Positions 11,026 through 22,581 of a stretch of DNA of 64,000 bases are shown here, piece after piece. The notes below the pieces were generated by a model, which worked only from the letters and a program-made list of their open reading frames with translations, was not told the origin of the DNA and did not search any database. How positions within the stretch are numbered: the stretch's first letter is position 1; every line of letters begins with the position of its first letter. The position numbers and the translations under genes are program-made. This DNA is from Lampris incognitus (Eukaryota; Chordata; Actinopteri; Lampriformes; Lampridae). The DNA is taken from positions 13,068,137 to 13,132,136 of the forward strand of contig NC_079219.1 of NCBI RefSeq assembly GCF_029633865.1. The letters run 5' to 3'.

Positions 11026-11253
11026 GAATAAGACACGTTAGCCCCTAGCTAACGGGTCTGACCCTTTAGCCGAGCGGTTAGTGATGTCGCCTTGTGGTGC
11101 AGTATACCCCGTATCGAATCCCGCACCGGGCAAGAAAATAACCGGTGGCAGCGGTGGGATCCGGAAGTGTGCAGATCGTCAGAAGTCTCTTCGGAGCGCG
11201 GGAATAACAGCGCGAGGGCGCGCTTCCGGGGAGGGTGACGACTGTAAACTACT
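11026..11253 (+). repeat. Tandem unit 1 with tRNA-like segment
   Basis: A unit of about 228 bp starting AATAAGACACGTTAGCCCCT. The same start recurs at 11254 as a shorter second unit. Confidence 0.7.
11060..11132 (+). ncRNA. tRNA-like (SINE-head-type) sequence, copy 1
   Basis: A box-like TAGCCGAGCGGTTAGTG and B box-like TATCGAATCC lie at tRNA spacing, followed by CGCACCGGGC. Acceptor and T stems pair poorly, so a tRNA pseudogene or SINE head is more likely than a functional tRNA. Confidence 0.5.
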
Positions 11254-11287
11254 AATAAAGACACGTTAGCCCCTAGCTAACAGGTCT

Positions 11288-11360
11288 GACCCTTTAGCCG
11301 AGTGGTTAGTGATGTCGCCTTGTGGTGCAGTGCACTCTGTATTCGAATCCCGCACCGGGC
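11288..11360 (+). ncRNA. tRNA-like (SINE-head-type) sequence, copy 2
   Basis: Second copy 228 bp downstream, with TAGCCGAGTGGTTAGTG and ATTCGAATCCCGC. The same caveats apply as for copy 1. Confidence 0.5.
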
Positions 11361-11606
11361 GAAAAAATAACCGGTTACATTCACTAGCAAGCCAGCTAAG
11401 TCTATATATAACGGTAGCTAACGTTATCTAGTGTCTGCGACACTAGCTATTTATCCATAGCGATAACATATTTAAAAAGTTATTTCTGTGCATTTATCCC
11501 TATTAAGTAATCATGTTTGCCACGCTCCGCCAGGAGTGAGGGGCGGGAAATAAAATACAATGTATCAAAGTCATGCCTAATGTGGTCTTTCGAAGTAAAA
11601 CAGTCG

Positions 11607-11708
11607 CCCAGCGAGATTTTGCATCACTTCCGTCCGTGGCTGTACCCCATCTAGCTACAACCATGGGATACAGCCACAGACGGAAGTCACGCAAAATCTC
11701 AGCGGGCG
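11607..11708. repeat. Imperfect palindrome and start of direct repeat copy 2
   Basis: GAGATTTTGCATCACTTCCG...GGCTGTACCCCAT is mirrored by ATGGGATACAGCC...CGGAAGTCACGCAAAATCTC around a short loop near 11655-11662. The right arm begins direct repeat copy 2 (11662-11783). This may be two abutting MITE ends. Confidence 0.6.
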
Positions 11709-11783
11709 TATTTCGTTGCTGTGGCGATAGCTAGCCTAGCTAGCCTCCTGGGCTACTGCGAGTTTGGACTTTGGTTTTTAAAG

Positions 11784-12250
11784 CGAGCTTTACATAGTTA
11801 TATGAAGTAGCACAACCCGCAGCATGGCTAGGGTTAGGCCGTATATACACTTTTTTACCTCTGACGCGTCACGTATGAACAGCCACTGTCTAAATGGATA
11901 TATTAAGCAAAATGCATGTAACTGTTTATTTACATACCAGTTGTTTTCCGGTCTGCTTTTCTTTCTTATGTTTGTCTTTACCCTGGTGGCAGGAGTAGAC
12001 CTTCCTTCCTACCACCATGAAGGGTATTCCATCAAAAGGGTGCATCTTTTAGCTCTAACACTATTTTCTTGAATCCTGATGTGGATCTGTAAGAGTGAGT
12101 TAACTAGAGTAAATCAGTGGCCTAATGTTGTCATTACATTAGCTAGCTAACGTTAGCTAACATTGCATAACTTACCATCATCCTTATTTTCCTCAACATG
12201 CATAGCTAGTCTGTATAGTTAGCATTAACTATGCAGACTATATTTTAGAC
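11784..12250. other. Non-coding spacer
   Basis: AT-rich with GCTAGCTAACGTTAGC-type palindromes and a short inverted pair AGTCTGTATAGTTA / TAACTATGCAGACT at about 12208-12240. No gene seen. Confidence 0.45.
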
Positions 12251-12254
12251 CTGG

Positions 12255-13633
12255 GCTGACTCCTGCGTGGTGTGCCAGCATTCCAAGGTACACCGTCATA
12301 CCAAAGCCCCCTTGGCGCCATTCCTGGTGCCCGAGAGACGTTTCGACCATGTGAATTGTGGACCTGGTGGGCCCCCTGCCACCCTCCCACGAGTTCACTC
12401 ACCTTCTCACCATGGTGGACAGGACCACCAGGGGGCTGGAAGCTGTTTCCCTGTCATCGACCCCATCTACTGAGGTGGCCCGGGCGTTCATCAGGTCCTG
12501 GGTGGCCCGTTTTGGCACGCTGGCTGACCTCACCTCCGACAGGGGCCTGCAGTTCACGTCTGAGCTCGGGACTGCAGTTACGGAGGGGCTGGGGGTGAAG
12601 CTCCATCGCACCACGGCATACAACGCGCAAGGCAACAGACTCTGTGAGCAGTTTCATTGGTCTATGAAGGCCACTCTTTGTGCCAGCCTCACGGACAGCA
12701 ACTGGGTCGACCGCCTCCCGTGGGTCATGCTCGGCCTTTGCTCCACCCCCAAGGAAGACCTACAGTCCTCATTTGCTGAACTGGATTACGGCCAGCCACT
12801 GCGTGTCCCGGAGGAGTTTCTCCCGGACGTCGTGGCCCTCTGGTCTACAGCTTCTCATTGGGTTGTGGCCCGGGACGGTGACAACGCTTTCGCTCCAATC
12901 CCTACATCTCACCACTGCCTCCTTCAGTCCTACATCCCCAAGAATCTGCTGTTGGCCAGGTACGTCTTCATCCACCACAACAGCTACCGTATCCCCCTGC
13001 AGCCCCCCTACGATGGGCCCTTACGCGTCCTTGAAGCGGGGCCTAAGAACTATGTGGTGGACATGGGGGGCAAGCCAGAGCGGGTCTTGGTGGACCATCT
13101 CAAGCCTGCCCATTTGGACCCGGGTGGGCCGGTCAAACTGGCCCTGCCCTCGCGGCGTGGACGCCCCCTTTCCCGGGCCCCCAGCCCAGCCTTGGCCCCT
13201 GCCCAGGCTCTGGTTCTGTCCGCTGCCCCCATACCCGTTCAGTGCAGCCGTTTTGGCTGCCTGGTCCGCCTCCTGAGATGTTGACTGTTTCACTGGGGAC
13301 AGTTCGCCTGTTGGATGTTTGTGTTTCATTGAGTACTGATGTGTTAAATTACTGTTTTGCATTTTTTGTGATGGTGAATTCTGGGGGGGGGGGCTGTGTG
13401 GTGATACACAATGGAGGATAGATTCACCAGGGGCTGCTGCTCCTTTGAGAAGATGTTCAGAGTTCTGACGTAGGCACTGTTTAGAGTTTCCCAGGAGGTT
13501 GAACCATGTTTTTCGACGGCCTAGCTGTTAGCTTGTTGCCATGAGAGATTGTGCTGTGTCGGTGTTTTGTGTGGCAAGTAAATGGAATTGGCTGGAATCG
13601 ATCTCTCCATCTCCTCATTCCTGCACTCCCACA
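12255..13633 (+). mobile_element. Ty3/gypsy 3' fragment: integrase and 3' LTR
   Basis: Plus-strand integrase closely related to the one at 4746-6098: CVVCQHSKVHRHTKAPL, DLVGPLPPS, SDRGLQFTSE, LPWVMLGL, KPERVLVDHLKPAHLD. A purine tract (GAATTCTGGGGGGGGG) precedes an LTR at 13397-13633 that starts TGTGGTGATAC and ends CTCCCACA, the same termini as the young element. The 5' part and the other LTR are missing. Broken, with a few breaks; the age is older than the 4.4-9.6 kb copy judging from protein divergence. Fossil. Confidence 0.88.
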
Positions 13634-13689
13634 ACAACACCATTAACCGATCACAGAGCTGTAACCATTAGTATTAATTTTTTTCTCTG

Positions 13690-15296
13690 GTGAATATGGG
13701 TTAAAAAAAAAATTCTCCTACTGGAAAATGACTTATTAAATCACAGCAGTGTAAAACAAGAGCTGGAAAATCTTATTGCTCTCTACTGAAATAAAGCTCA
13801 AAGAGAAGGATTTTTTGGAGCTAATTGGGAGCTCCTTACATTGGAAATTTGTAAATACTTCAGGAATTATAGCAGCCTGCTAGCTAAATCCAGGTGAATC
13901 TCAGAAGAAGAGGTTATTTCAGAAATCACATCCCTGTCTAATGTCCCACCAGAAAATTTATCTGAAGAGGAGAGATTAAAATTAGCTGAGTTACAAAGCA
14001 AATTAGATGGCATGTAAGAAATGAAAGCAGAGGGAGCTTTTGTAAGATGTAAGCAGAAATGGCTAGAGCAAGGCGAGCAGATGTCTGCATATTTATTTAA
14101 TTTAGAAAAATCACAAGTCAAGTATAATTCTGTCCTGCAGTTGAATATTGCAGGAATGGTTACTGATAATAAGAAGATTATCTCAAAGTTTTGTTGTGAA
14201 TATTATTCTTCTTTATACAAATCTAAGGACAATGGGGTTCTTATGTCAACATTTTCTAAATAATTGGATGGTGTAAATTCAATTAGCCAGGAGGATAAGT
14301 TCATTTGTGATTCTCCAATTACTACTGAAGAAGCTATAGATGCCATAAATCATCTAAAAAATAAGAAGTCACCAGGGAATGATTGAATCAGCTCTGAATT
14401 TTATAAGCTTTTTTTCTGAGTTGCTAGCACCATTCTTTTTGAATGTATTTTCAGAGCGCGTTGCAAAATCTACACTTCCTGCCAGCATGACACAGGGTGC
14501 ATTTGTCTAATACCTAAACAGAACAAAGATTTGCTTGTAATTGACAACCGGAGGCCCATTGGTTTACTCAATAATGATTATAAACTGTTTGCTGTTGTGT
14601 TGGCCATGAGATTTAAAAGTGTTCTGGACTCAATTATAAATGAAAATCAATCTGGATTTATGAGCAGCAGACATATTTCCAATAACATAAGACTGGTTTT
14701 TGATCTTATTGATTATTCTGAACTAATCACTGATGACAGTTTTGTATTTTTTCTTGACTTATACAAAGCCTTTGATACAGTTGAACACCCCTTCATTTTT
14801 TATTATCTTGAAAATTTTGGATTTGGAACATACTTTTGCAATGCAATGAAAACCCTCTATGCAAATGGGAATGGCTCTGTGAAATTAAGTGATGGTTCTA
14901 CTCAAAGATTCTGTCTAGAAAGAGGTATATGCCAAGGCCATCCGGTCTCTGTTTACCACTTCCTTATTGTTGCACAAGCTTTTTGTCACTATATAAAATC
15001 AAGTAACTTAGAAGGTATCTCTATTCGATTAAAAGTCGCTGCTATCTTTTATTGTCTCATTATCATTTTTGCTACCTCACTTATTTTTACTACCTCACCT
15101 GTTATACTAAATGTTGTTTGTCCTTGTTTTGATCTTGTTTTTAATCATTAACCTTGTCTAGTGTTGCTGGTCTGAGAGTCACCAAAGGACATTTCGTTGC
15201 GTGCGCACAATGACAATAAAGTAGCTTATTCTTATTCTATTGCAGGTAGAAATATTTTATTAAGCCAACTGGCAGATGATACAGCTTTGTTCCTGA
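13690..15296 (+). mobile_element. L1/Tx1-type LINE fragment (ORF2 reverse transcriptase), split by a retroposon tail
   Basis: The decayed ORF2 shows the pre-RT region (QMSAYLFNLEKSQVKYNSV, about 14070-14130), then RT blocks RRPIGLLNNDYKLFAVVLA, NENQSGFMSSRHISNNIRL, FFLDLYKAFDTVEH and ERGICQGHPVS. The LADDTALFLK (xADD) motif lies beyond an insertion at about 15030-15237. In-frame stops occur in the upstream half, for example after KSPGND near 14385. The RT segment 14531-15020 is open. The 3' half of ORF2 and the 3' UTR are absent where BEL/Pao sequence begins. Not functional. Confidence 0.85.
15030..15237 (+). repeat. Retroposon 3' tail inserted in the L1 ORF2
   Basis: T-rich sequence, then GGACATTTCGTTGCGTGCGC and ACAATGACAATAAAG with TTCTTATTC units, a common teleost non-LTR 3' end. 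L1 coding sequence resumes immediately after with GRNILLSQLADDTALFLK. Confidence 0.6.
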
Positions 15297-18000
15297 AAAA
15301 TGCACCGGCATGCCTCATCTCCTGACACCTATAGAGCCGGTGCGTCCACTCCAAGCTTGGCTGGTCTCTTCAAGGCCCCACCAACATTGGCCAAATTTCA
15401 GCACCTGAGCAGTGGTGTCTTTTCACAACAACGGTCTCACCAACTGTTGAGCTCTTCAAGAATGTTGAGCACCTTTGGCAGATTGAGACGCTTCGTTATA
15501 CTAGTGAGAAGCTGGTAACCTGCTCGAAGCATGATCAGCAAGCCCTAAATCTACCCCAGACATCCAATGTCAGGGTCAATGTTGATGTTGTAAAGAGATA
15601 TGCTACACCACTGCTTCATCGAGCCAACTCCACGACCCTCCAGGCTCCTATGGAAGCAGTGCTACCATGTCTGCGAAGCACAGAGTGGACACTCGCCAAA
15701 GACCCAGACTGTGCCAAGGTGTACTGCCAGGAGATCCAGAAGCTGGAGAAGATGGACTATGTAGCAGTGGTGCCACCAGAGGTAACTAAAGCAACCCCAG
15801 AATCGCGGTATATAACTCACCATATGGTGAGGCACAAAGCCAGAATAGTCTTTAATTGCTCTTACCAGTATAACTGGCAGTCCCTCACTGATCTTCTCCT
15901 CCCTGAACCTACCTTAGAGCCATCCCTACTAGGCATCCTCATTAGATTCCGTCAGTATCTGTTGCAGTGAACAGTGACGTCAAAAGTATGTTTCACCAGA
16001 TTCGACTTTTGCCAACCGACAAATCAGTGCTGTGCTTCATTTGGCAGAATATGCAGAAAACCGAGGAGCCAAGCATTTATGAGTGGCAGGTCCTGCCATT
16101 TGGCAAAACGTGCAGTCCTTGCTGCACCATCTACACCCTGCAGCAGCACGTCCATGACAAGGTGGACCCAACAGCGACCTTGTTAAGTGTATTGAGCAGT
16201 CATTCTATGTCGATAACTGCCTTCACAGTACCCATTCAGTGTATGAAGGTAAAGACTTTGTCAATGGTCTGCGCCAGCTGCTCCAAACCAAAGGTTTTGA
16301 GATACACCAGTGAGCCAGCAATGTACTGGCTGTCATTGACCATCTTCCACCTGAAGCCAGATCTGAGAGCAGCGAGCTGTGGCTTTCCCAAATCAGCATG
16401 GACCTTCAGCAGCCAACCCTGGGATTACGTTGGGACTGCCTCAGAGACTCCCTAAGGTACAAACACAAACTGATAGAGAGCCCACAATGAGGAACGTCTA
16501 CACAAGGTACTCACCTGTCAATATGACCCAGTAGGCTACATTGTATCCTTTACAAACACGAGCCAAAGTTCTTGTCCAGGATCTTTAGAAGGAGCAAATC
16601 AGCTGAGATGACCTGATTCAGCTGCAGAGCCTGCGAGACAGATGGTTTGCCTGGGAACAGGAGATTCCCGACCTAATCCAGATGGAACTCCCCAGGTGTT
16701 ATGCCCCAGTGTCTGTGGACTCACCAACATCAATCAGAGACCTTCACATATTTTGTGATGCTTCTGAGACAGCATACAGGTCTGTTGCTTACTTAAGGAC
16801 AGAAGACACCCAGAAGGAAGTCCATGTCTCCTTTATGCTGGCCATATCCCGTGTAGCACCAAAGAAGCAACTCTCCATGCCTTGACTGGAGCTATGTGCT
16901 GCTCTCACAGATATTCAACTAACCAGTGTCCTTCAAACTGAAATCACCTTACCCATCCGTAAGGTCATCCTCTGGTCTGACTCCACTACAGTTCTCCACT
17001 AGATCAAACCAGAATCTTGCCGCTACAAAGTTTTTGTTGGCACACGCGTGGCTGAGATTCAGAGCCTTACCGATGTGAGTAACTGGAGATTTGTGGATAC
17101 TGTGAATAACCTGGTGGATGATATCACACGGGGCAAGACCCTGAAGGAGCTCTCTTGACCACATCGTTGGCACCAAGGCCTGGAGTTCCTGCATCATACT
17201 GAAGATCATTGGCCAACCAGCCCTTCAGCCTATCCGGAACCAGAGGATAGCAAACTTAAAAAAATCAGCTTTCTGTGGACATGTGACTATCAATCCCTGT
17301 CCTCAACTCCCTGATGTCAACATGTTCTCCACATGGAATGACCTCATGCAGGCGACAACAAAAACCTTACATGGGGCAGCCAATCTAAGCTCTAGCTCAC
17401 CTAGTGAAGCAGCTGACTACATCAAAGCAGAGAACCTTCTTCTAAAGCAGGCGCAGTTGGAGTCATTCCCAGATGAGGTCAAGGTGTTCATGTCTGTTTG
17501 ATCCCTACCAACCAACAGTCAGTACGAGAGGGGAAACAGGACTCCTTAGAGTTGGAGGGAGACTGTGAAAAGTTGAGCAGCTAAAGTCAGATTCTATCCA
17601 TCCAATCATGCTAGATCCCAAACATCCTCTGACTAAGCTAATCATCCAGGACTTCGATGAGGCCCTCCTTCATCCTGGACCAGAGAGAGTGCTATCTGAA
17701 CTGTGTCGCCGGTTTTGGATCCTGTGGGGGAGGGAAGCCATAAAGAGGTATCAGAGCACCTGCTTGCAGCGCCAAGCATGGCGTGCCAATCCTTCTGTGC
17801 CTAAGATGGCAGATTTACCACCAGCTCGTCTGTGCCTGTATAAACCACCCCTTTACTCGACCGGTGTGGATTGTTTTGGGCCCTTTACCGTGAAAATTGG
17901 ACATCAGACAGAGAAGCGATGGGGGATCATTTATAGATGCATAATGACTCAATGTGTGCACCTAGACCTCCTAGAGAGTCCCGACGCTGATGCCTAAATG
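15297..18000 (+). mobile_element. BEL/Pao retrotransposon pol remains
   Basis: Recognisable order: RT region (YITHHMVRHKARIVFNCSYQ, LLPEPTLEPSLLGILIRFRQ, DVKSMFHQIRLLP), a decayed RNase H-like region around 16680-17160, and integrase (LDPKHPLTKLIIQDFDEALL, HPGPERVLSELCRRFWI, YSTGVDCFGPF). These sequences are typical of BEL/Pao rather than gypsy. No LTRs found. Heavily broken, at least ten breaks; old. Fossil. Confidence 0.85.
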
Positions 18001-18384
18001 AAAGCAGCATAACTGGATAAGTCCATTTCCGTGTTCTTTAATCGGGACACACATCTGTACCTTGAGCCAACTCTAACCACCAGATTCCCTGGAGACCTTA
18101 TCTCCTTTTTAGTAGGCTAATTTTTGTTTTTTTGGGTTTTTTTTTAGATACGTCCTTCAAAAATACCTATGTTTTAAATATTAGAATATTTGTATTTAAT
18201 ATCTAATGTATGAAATATATTCTATCCTATCTGTATTTTGAAATATTTCCATTCTATTTTGGTCACTCTATAGGAGACCTCAGGGGAACATTGCTGCCAT
18301 TAATGTTGGCTTACTTGTAAGACACTGATCATTTAGACACTATACTTTGTAATTGTGCTATTTTCCTTCCACCTTCATTGATAG
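18001..18384. other. Non-coding stretch
   Basis: The first ~110 bp may be the tail of the BEL/Pao remnant; the rest is AT-rich. A short splice-flanked segment near 18276-18318 was considered but its frames do not join the next exon. Confidence 0.4.
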
Positions 18385-18751
18385 AACACACTGATAATTT
18401 GTATCCTACTGTTCCTCCTCTAAGAAGCAACACCAACTCTGTAAATTGTGACACTCATATCTCCAAACCCCGCTTCCCGTCGCCCAAGAGGTAAGTTTCT
18501 CCAGTACAAACACTTCTAAGTCTACTGAACACCATAACTCCTGCCTCTCATATGCATTGCGCTATTGCATTTGCACATCACTTGATCGTTAATTTTTTGC
18601 ATTTATTCTTATCCTTATTTTACATAGTAATCAGAGGGCTGCTCACCCTGCCACACCTTTGTTTGACAGCACACTGGTAAGTAGTAATGCTGGGAGTCCA
18701 GATGTCAGGGGAAACAGCAGGGATTACATTGGCATTGTCCCCCAGGCTTAA
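18385..18751 (+). CDS. Possible two terminal exons of an unidentified host gene
   Basis: Exon A (18385-18490) lies between an acceptor (TTCATTGATAG) and a donor (AG|GTAAGT). Exon B (18628-18751) follows the acceptor TTTTACATAG and ends in a TAA at 18749-18751. Exon A ends with two bases of a codon and exon B supplies the third, so the joined frame is open for about 76 residues. It includes DNLYPTVPPLRSN, KPRFPSPKRSNQ and a C-terminal NSRDYIGIVPQA. Two tyrosines in short motifs (NLYPTV, RDYIGIV) and proline/serine richness recall cytoplasmic tails of membrane adaptors or immune receptors, but I do not recognise the protein. A second possible donor (CTG|GTAAGT, 18677) lies inside exon B. The 5' exons were not found; the BEL/Pao fossil lies just upstream. 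Confidence 0.35.
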
Positions 18752-20476
18752 TGTGAATTACATTGGATTCATCACTAGCATGAGTCCAGCTTTTGAAGCT
18801 ACATTGCTTTTATCAGAAGTAATGCACAAATGACCAAACTATAAAACTGCTCTTGAATCCCGTTTCATAGTTTAAATAAGGAACATGGATCATATAAGAT
18901 CAAGGTATACTGTGAAATAGTCCTCAAAAACATCTTGAAAGTCAGAATTGACTATTTTTTCCTCCCATCTACATGGCAGGATTACAATTTATATGCAAAC
19001 TGTTAAATCCTTCAAGTCATCATGGAGCCCTCTGGTCAGGAGCACCTCCCGCATTGTAGTGGCATTGTCCCATCATCTCTAATACCATGCCTGCGTGTGT
19101 ACTCTGAATTGGTAAATTGGACTCTGAATCAATGGATGTACTTGTTTAGTACACTGCAAGTTCTTTCATTTATAATGTCCTTCATCTTATATCAGTCAAC
19201 AGACTATTTGCCACCTATGATTGGTGATCGTTTTATTATGTATTACAAATCCCCACAGTTAAATCAGAATTTATTTTATGATCTCATTCTGCATCAAATT
19301 TAGTAAGGTTATAGAAAATGCACATAACATAATGGCCGTAAAATGACATGATATCCTAGCTAAGAATTCCCGAAGGGTACAGTTGGCTTGTTAGCTTGCA
19401 CTGTTTGTTTTGGTGAGAAACCCATTCAGAAATATTCACCCAATTTTACACACACAACCCAAATTTTATTAAAAACAAATATAGAGATTTGTGCATCAAC
19501 AATGTATGACAACTCATTTTCATATTAAGCAACAAGTTATATTCTCTTTGACTTATGATATGGTGTCCTTCTGAATATGCATCATACTGCCACTTGGAAA
19601 TATCCTGTCCCATTCAAAATGCATTAATGACATGCTTTTTTGTCAAAGTACTTTATTGGTTAGTTTCAGTTAACAAACTAAAAATTAGGAGCTATTAAAA
19701 TTGTGATACATAACCGTCAGTTATTCACACAGGAAGAACTGAACTTCAACCCATTAAGCTCTGTATGCACCTAAACATCCATAAACATTAAAATATGTGC
19801 ACGACAGGTGTCAGGTGTCAGATCAGATTGTATCAAATGGGATTCTGGCAAACAAGGAAATTGTGATCATCAGGTCTTTAGACATTATACTTTTAAGGTG
19901 GAGTGCATTAATCGCAATAAAAAAAAGGCATTTCCCATTAGAACATCTTCAATAAAGACAGTATAGACGTTGAAGAGAATGTTCATTTGTACAGCGTTGA
20001 GCTACAAAACAAATTGTTTTTTTCCCCTGTCTAATTATCTTGTATTGGGTCGATCTCAAGAGAAATACATTTCAGCCGGAGTTTAACTAGTTAAAACAGT
20101 TCAAACGTGAGCAAAATGTCAGCTATGGACCCCTCTTGGTAAAGCCAGTGTAAACACTCAATGCTCACTTTTACAAAATTAGGGGTACAAAACATGTCAA
20201 GGGGAGAAAATGCATCAAAACTGACCAACTTAGCCTATAGCAAGTGTGCTGCATGTCATCTGAAAATCTGACAAACGTTCTGCAAATGGGTGCAGCACAT
20301 AGAGAGGGGAGCATATGGCAGCTCTGCAGACAGAGTAATATTGGAGGATGGTCATGTGAGAAAAAGGCTTCTGAAACACCAAATACAAAAGGTAAGATAC
20401 TGTGACCAAGGGTGTAAAAAAGAACAAGGTTGTGTATGGAGCAGAGAATAAAGAAAATGTTCTGAGGCGGTGCCTC
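18752..20476. other. Intergenic / 3' UTR region
   Basis: No coding sequence or recognisable repeat. The part next to 20477 is expected to be 3' UTR of the uPAR-like gene. Minus-strand AATAAA signals occur at 19652-19657 and 19465-19470; either could be the poly(A) signal. Confidence 0.4.
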
Positions 20477-22581
20477 TCATTGCAACAGGACAATAGAAAC
20501 CGCTAAAGTTACCAGCAGAAAGAGACTAACTTCTATGCTTTTGCTGTAATTGCATAAGTTTCCCTCACAGCAGTTCAAGTCCCCCGTCATGCTCCCTCCC
20601 ATCTGTGCTGCTGCTCCTCCAATACAAACACTCTTGGAGGCACAGCCTTTCATGTCCATTTTCTTGTTGCCCACTTCCACTATGTGAACAAAAAACACCG
20701 TCATTCTTAAGGTTCGTTTCCATCACCGGGCACATTTCCTGTTGAATGTACTGTAAATAATTGGGAAAAGTAATGGGCTGGTCCTTTCTTGCCATTGCAA
20801 ACGCACCTTTTGTTGTGATGCAGCGGTCCTCCTCTCCCAAGCAGTCGAGAGTAGCAGCACAGTCCTGACTGTTGCAGGTGAAGCACCTTCTACCATTGGG
20901 ATTTGAGTTATTGAGCACTGGAATATACATGTTTAAGATAGGATAAAGAGCACAGACATGCATTTCTACAATTGTGTACTTACATACGATGATTATTGCC
21001 ATTGGTGTTTAAGATCTATATGCATTAACCTGGGATATTTTGAGAGTTGCAAAGATCAGTTGAACAACACCTGCTGCTGATTTGAGTCCTGGTGATTCCA
21101 AAGTTGATTGAGCCATTAATGCACTGGAAAAGCATGGCACACGATTTCATGCTCACATCTGACATTTGTGCGCCTCCTAGACAGAGGAGATACGTCCAAT
21201 TGGCAAATTAAGTCAAACATATATATAGCCCAATTCACAACTGCAGTCTCAGTGTGCTTCACAGTCACAGTGGGAAACAGATAGGTGCAGTAAATGACAG
21301 CAAACAACATCTCATCCTTGCACACTCAATTTGGATAAGGAATAACCTTCTTCAGGATAGAAAATGGGAGAAACCTCAGAAAGAGGGTTGAAGGGAAGGA
21401 TCTGACTTCCGGTAGGTATAGGCATACAGTTGTGAGTGGGCAAGAAATAATTCCTCTGGAATAATCTAAGTCATAAAAGTATTGTTGACTCAGTTGTGAA
21501 AATTCAATAATTTCTAGCATTGATCTCAGAATCAGAGTCATGTTTTGGCCATGTAGGTTTGCACATACATGGAATTTGACTCCGGTTTCGTGGCTCTTTC
21601 AGCATACTTAACATAGAATAACTACATAACATCACAACAATCGTCAGCTGTATACACAAGGATTTACTATATGCAGGCAAAATAAGAGGCAATTAAGTGC
21701 AATGGTGCAGAGAATATATCTGAGATGCTGAAATAGATGTTAGCAGGTTACTGACTACATGCCTGAAGTAGCTGGACATGACAGAGCCTACCAGTATAAA
21801 CACAATGTACAGTACAGTATATACAAAATGGTTGGATTTATTTGACAATGTTAAGCGTTCATCTGAATGACAGCCCATGAAAAGACTTTATTTTATGTAT
21901 CTGGTTGTATTGGTGTATTCATCTCTCATCCGGATTAAACAACCATTGCTAGAAGTCCTAAATTACTTAATCCAAAGAAAATGCTCACCTTGCAGCTGTA
22001 ACCAAGACTCATAATTAAAAGTAAAATGGAATTCTGGAAGAGAACAGGCAATTTTTTGAAATACAATATACAGTATTACTTACCCATGAATGAATTGATC
22101 CTCACTAATGCGCAATTGGTGGACCCGGGACATTCTTGCTGCTTGTCTGTGCAGGACTCTGAAGTTCCTTGTGTACACTGGTAACATTTCAGTGTAGTGG
22201 CTAGGAAACCAAGTCAATATACATGATGTATATAATCAGTTTCACCTAAGCTCATAATCATTGCTGTCATGAATATTAGAAGATATTAAAAAATAGAAAA
22301 TATGCAAAGTTTTTTTTTAAATTTATGCTAAGAAACGCTTTCTTTTTTATTCCTTGAGCAAATCACCTTTATAAAGAAGCGTGCTTTAGTACCGCAAGGA
22401 GCTGATTGCGGAACAGCTGGAAATTTCTACAATATTAATGGAAATTTGACTCTAACTGCAAACCTGTTAAAGAGAAAAGAACCAAAGCAGCTTAGTCCTG
22501 ACAGAAAACAACAGGGTTTTACCGTGAAAACTTGCCTTTAGATAATAGTAAACTCCCAAAGATCACAACAGCCAAATGCAT
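20477..22581 (-). CDS. Ly6/uPAR (PLAUR-like) two-domain protein, copy 1
   Basis: Five coding exons on the minus strand: 22536-22581, 22084-22200, 21030-21176, 20807-20917, 20477-20679. They total 624 nt (207 aa plus stop) with compatible phases at every junction. Exon 1 encodes a signal peptide (MHLAVVIFGSLLLSKA) and ends at a GC donor (GCAAGT). Domain 1 starts LKCYQCTQGTSESC and ends SSRCCSTDLCN. Domain 2 starts RRCFTCNSQDC and ends LNCCEGNLCN. The CC....CN endings are the Ly6/uPAR hallmark. The last ~20 residues are hydrophobic (SLFLLVTLAVSIVLLQ), predicting a GPI-anchored surface protein. Fish relatives are usually called urokinase-receptor-like, but ligand and role are unknown. A tandem paralogue lies at 36194-38293. 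Confidence 0.9.
22536..22581 (-). CDS. Exon 1 of uPAR-like copy 1 (signal peptide)
   Basis: ATG at 22579-22581. 46 nt, ending TCTAAAG before GCAAGT; the leftover G joins CC of exon 2 to make the alanine of SKATTLKC. The GC-AG intron is supported by the same layout in the paralogue. Confidence 0.85.

Noticed and set aside
11060-11360. Two functional tRNA genes
   Set aside because: A and B boxes are present but acceptor and T stems pair poorly and both lie in repeats; called tRNA-like instead.
18276-18318. Short plus-strand segment between CTCTATAG and GTAAGA as an exon of the orphan gene
   Set aside because: None of its three frames joins the exon at 18385 without a stop.
19022-19303. 93-codon plus-strand open frame near the orphan exons
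   Set aside because: No motif, no splice support and AT-rich composition like its surroundings.
20704-20807. Read-through of uPAR-like exon 4 into the intron (TTKGAFAMARKD...)
   Set aside because: The donor GGTGCGT at 20807/20806 and the phase-matched exon at 20679 give the expected second domain; the read-through sequence has no Ly6 cysteines in place.
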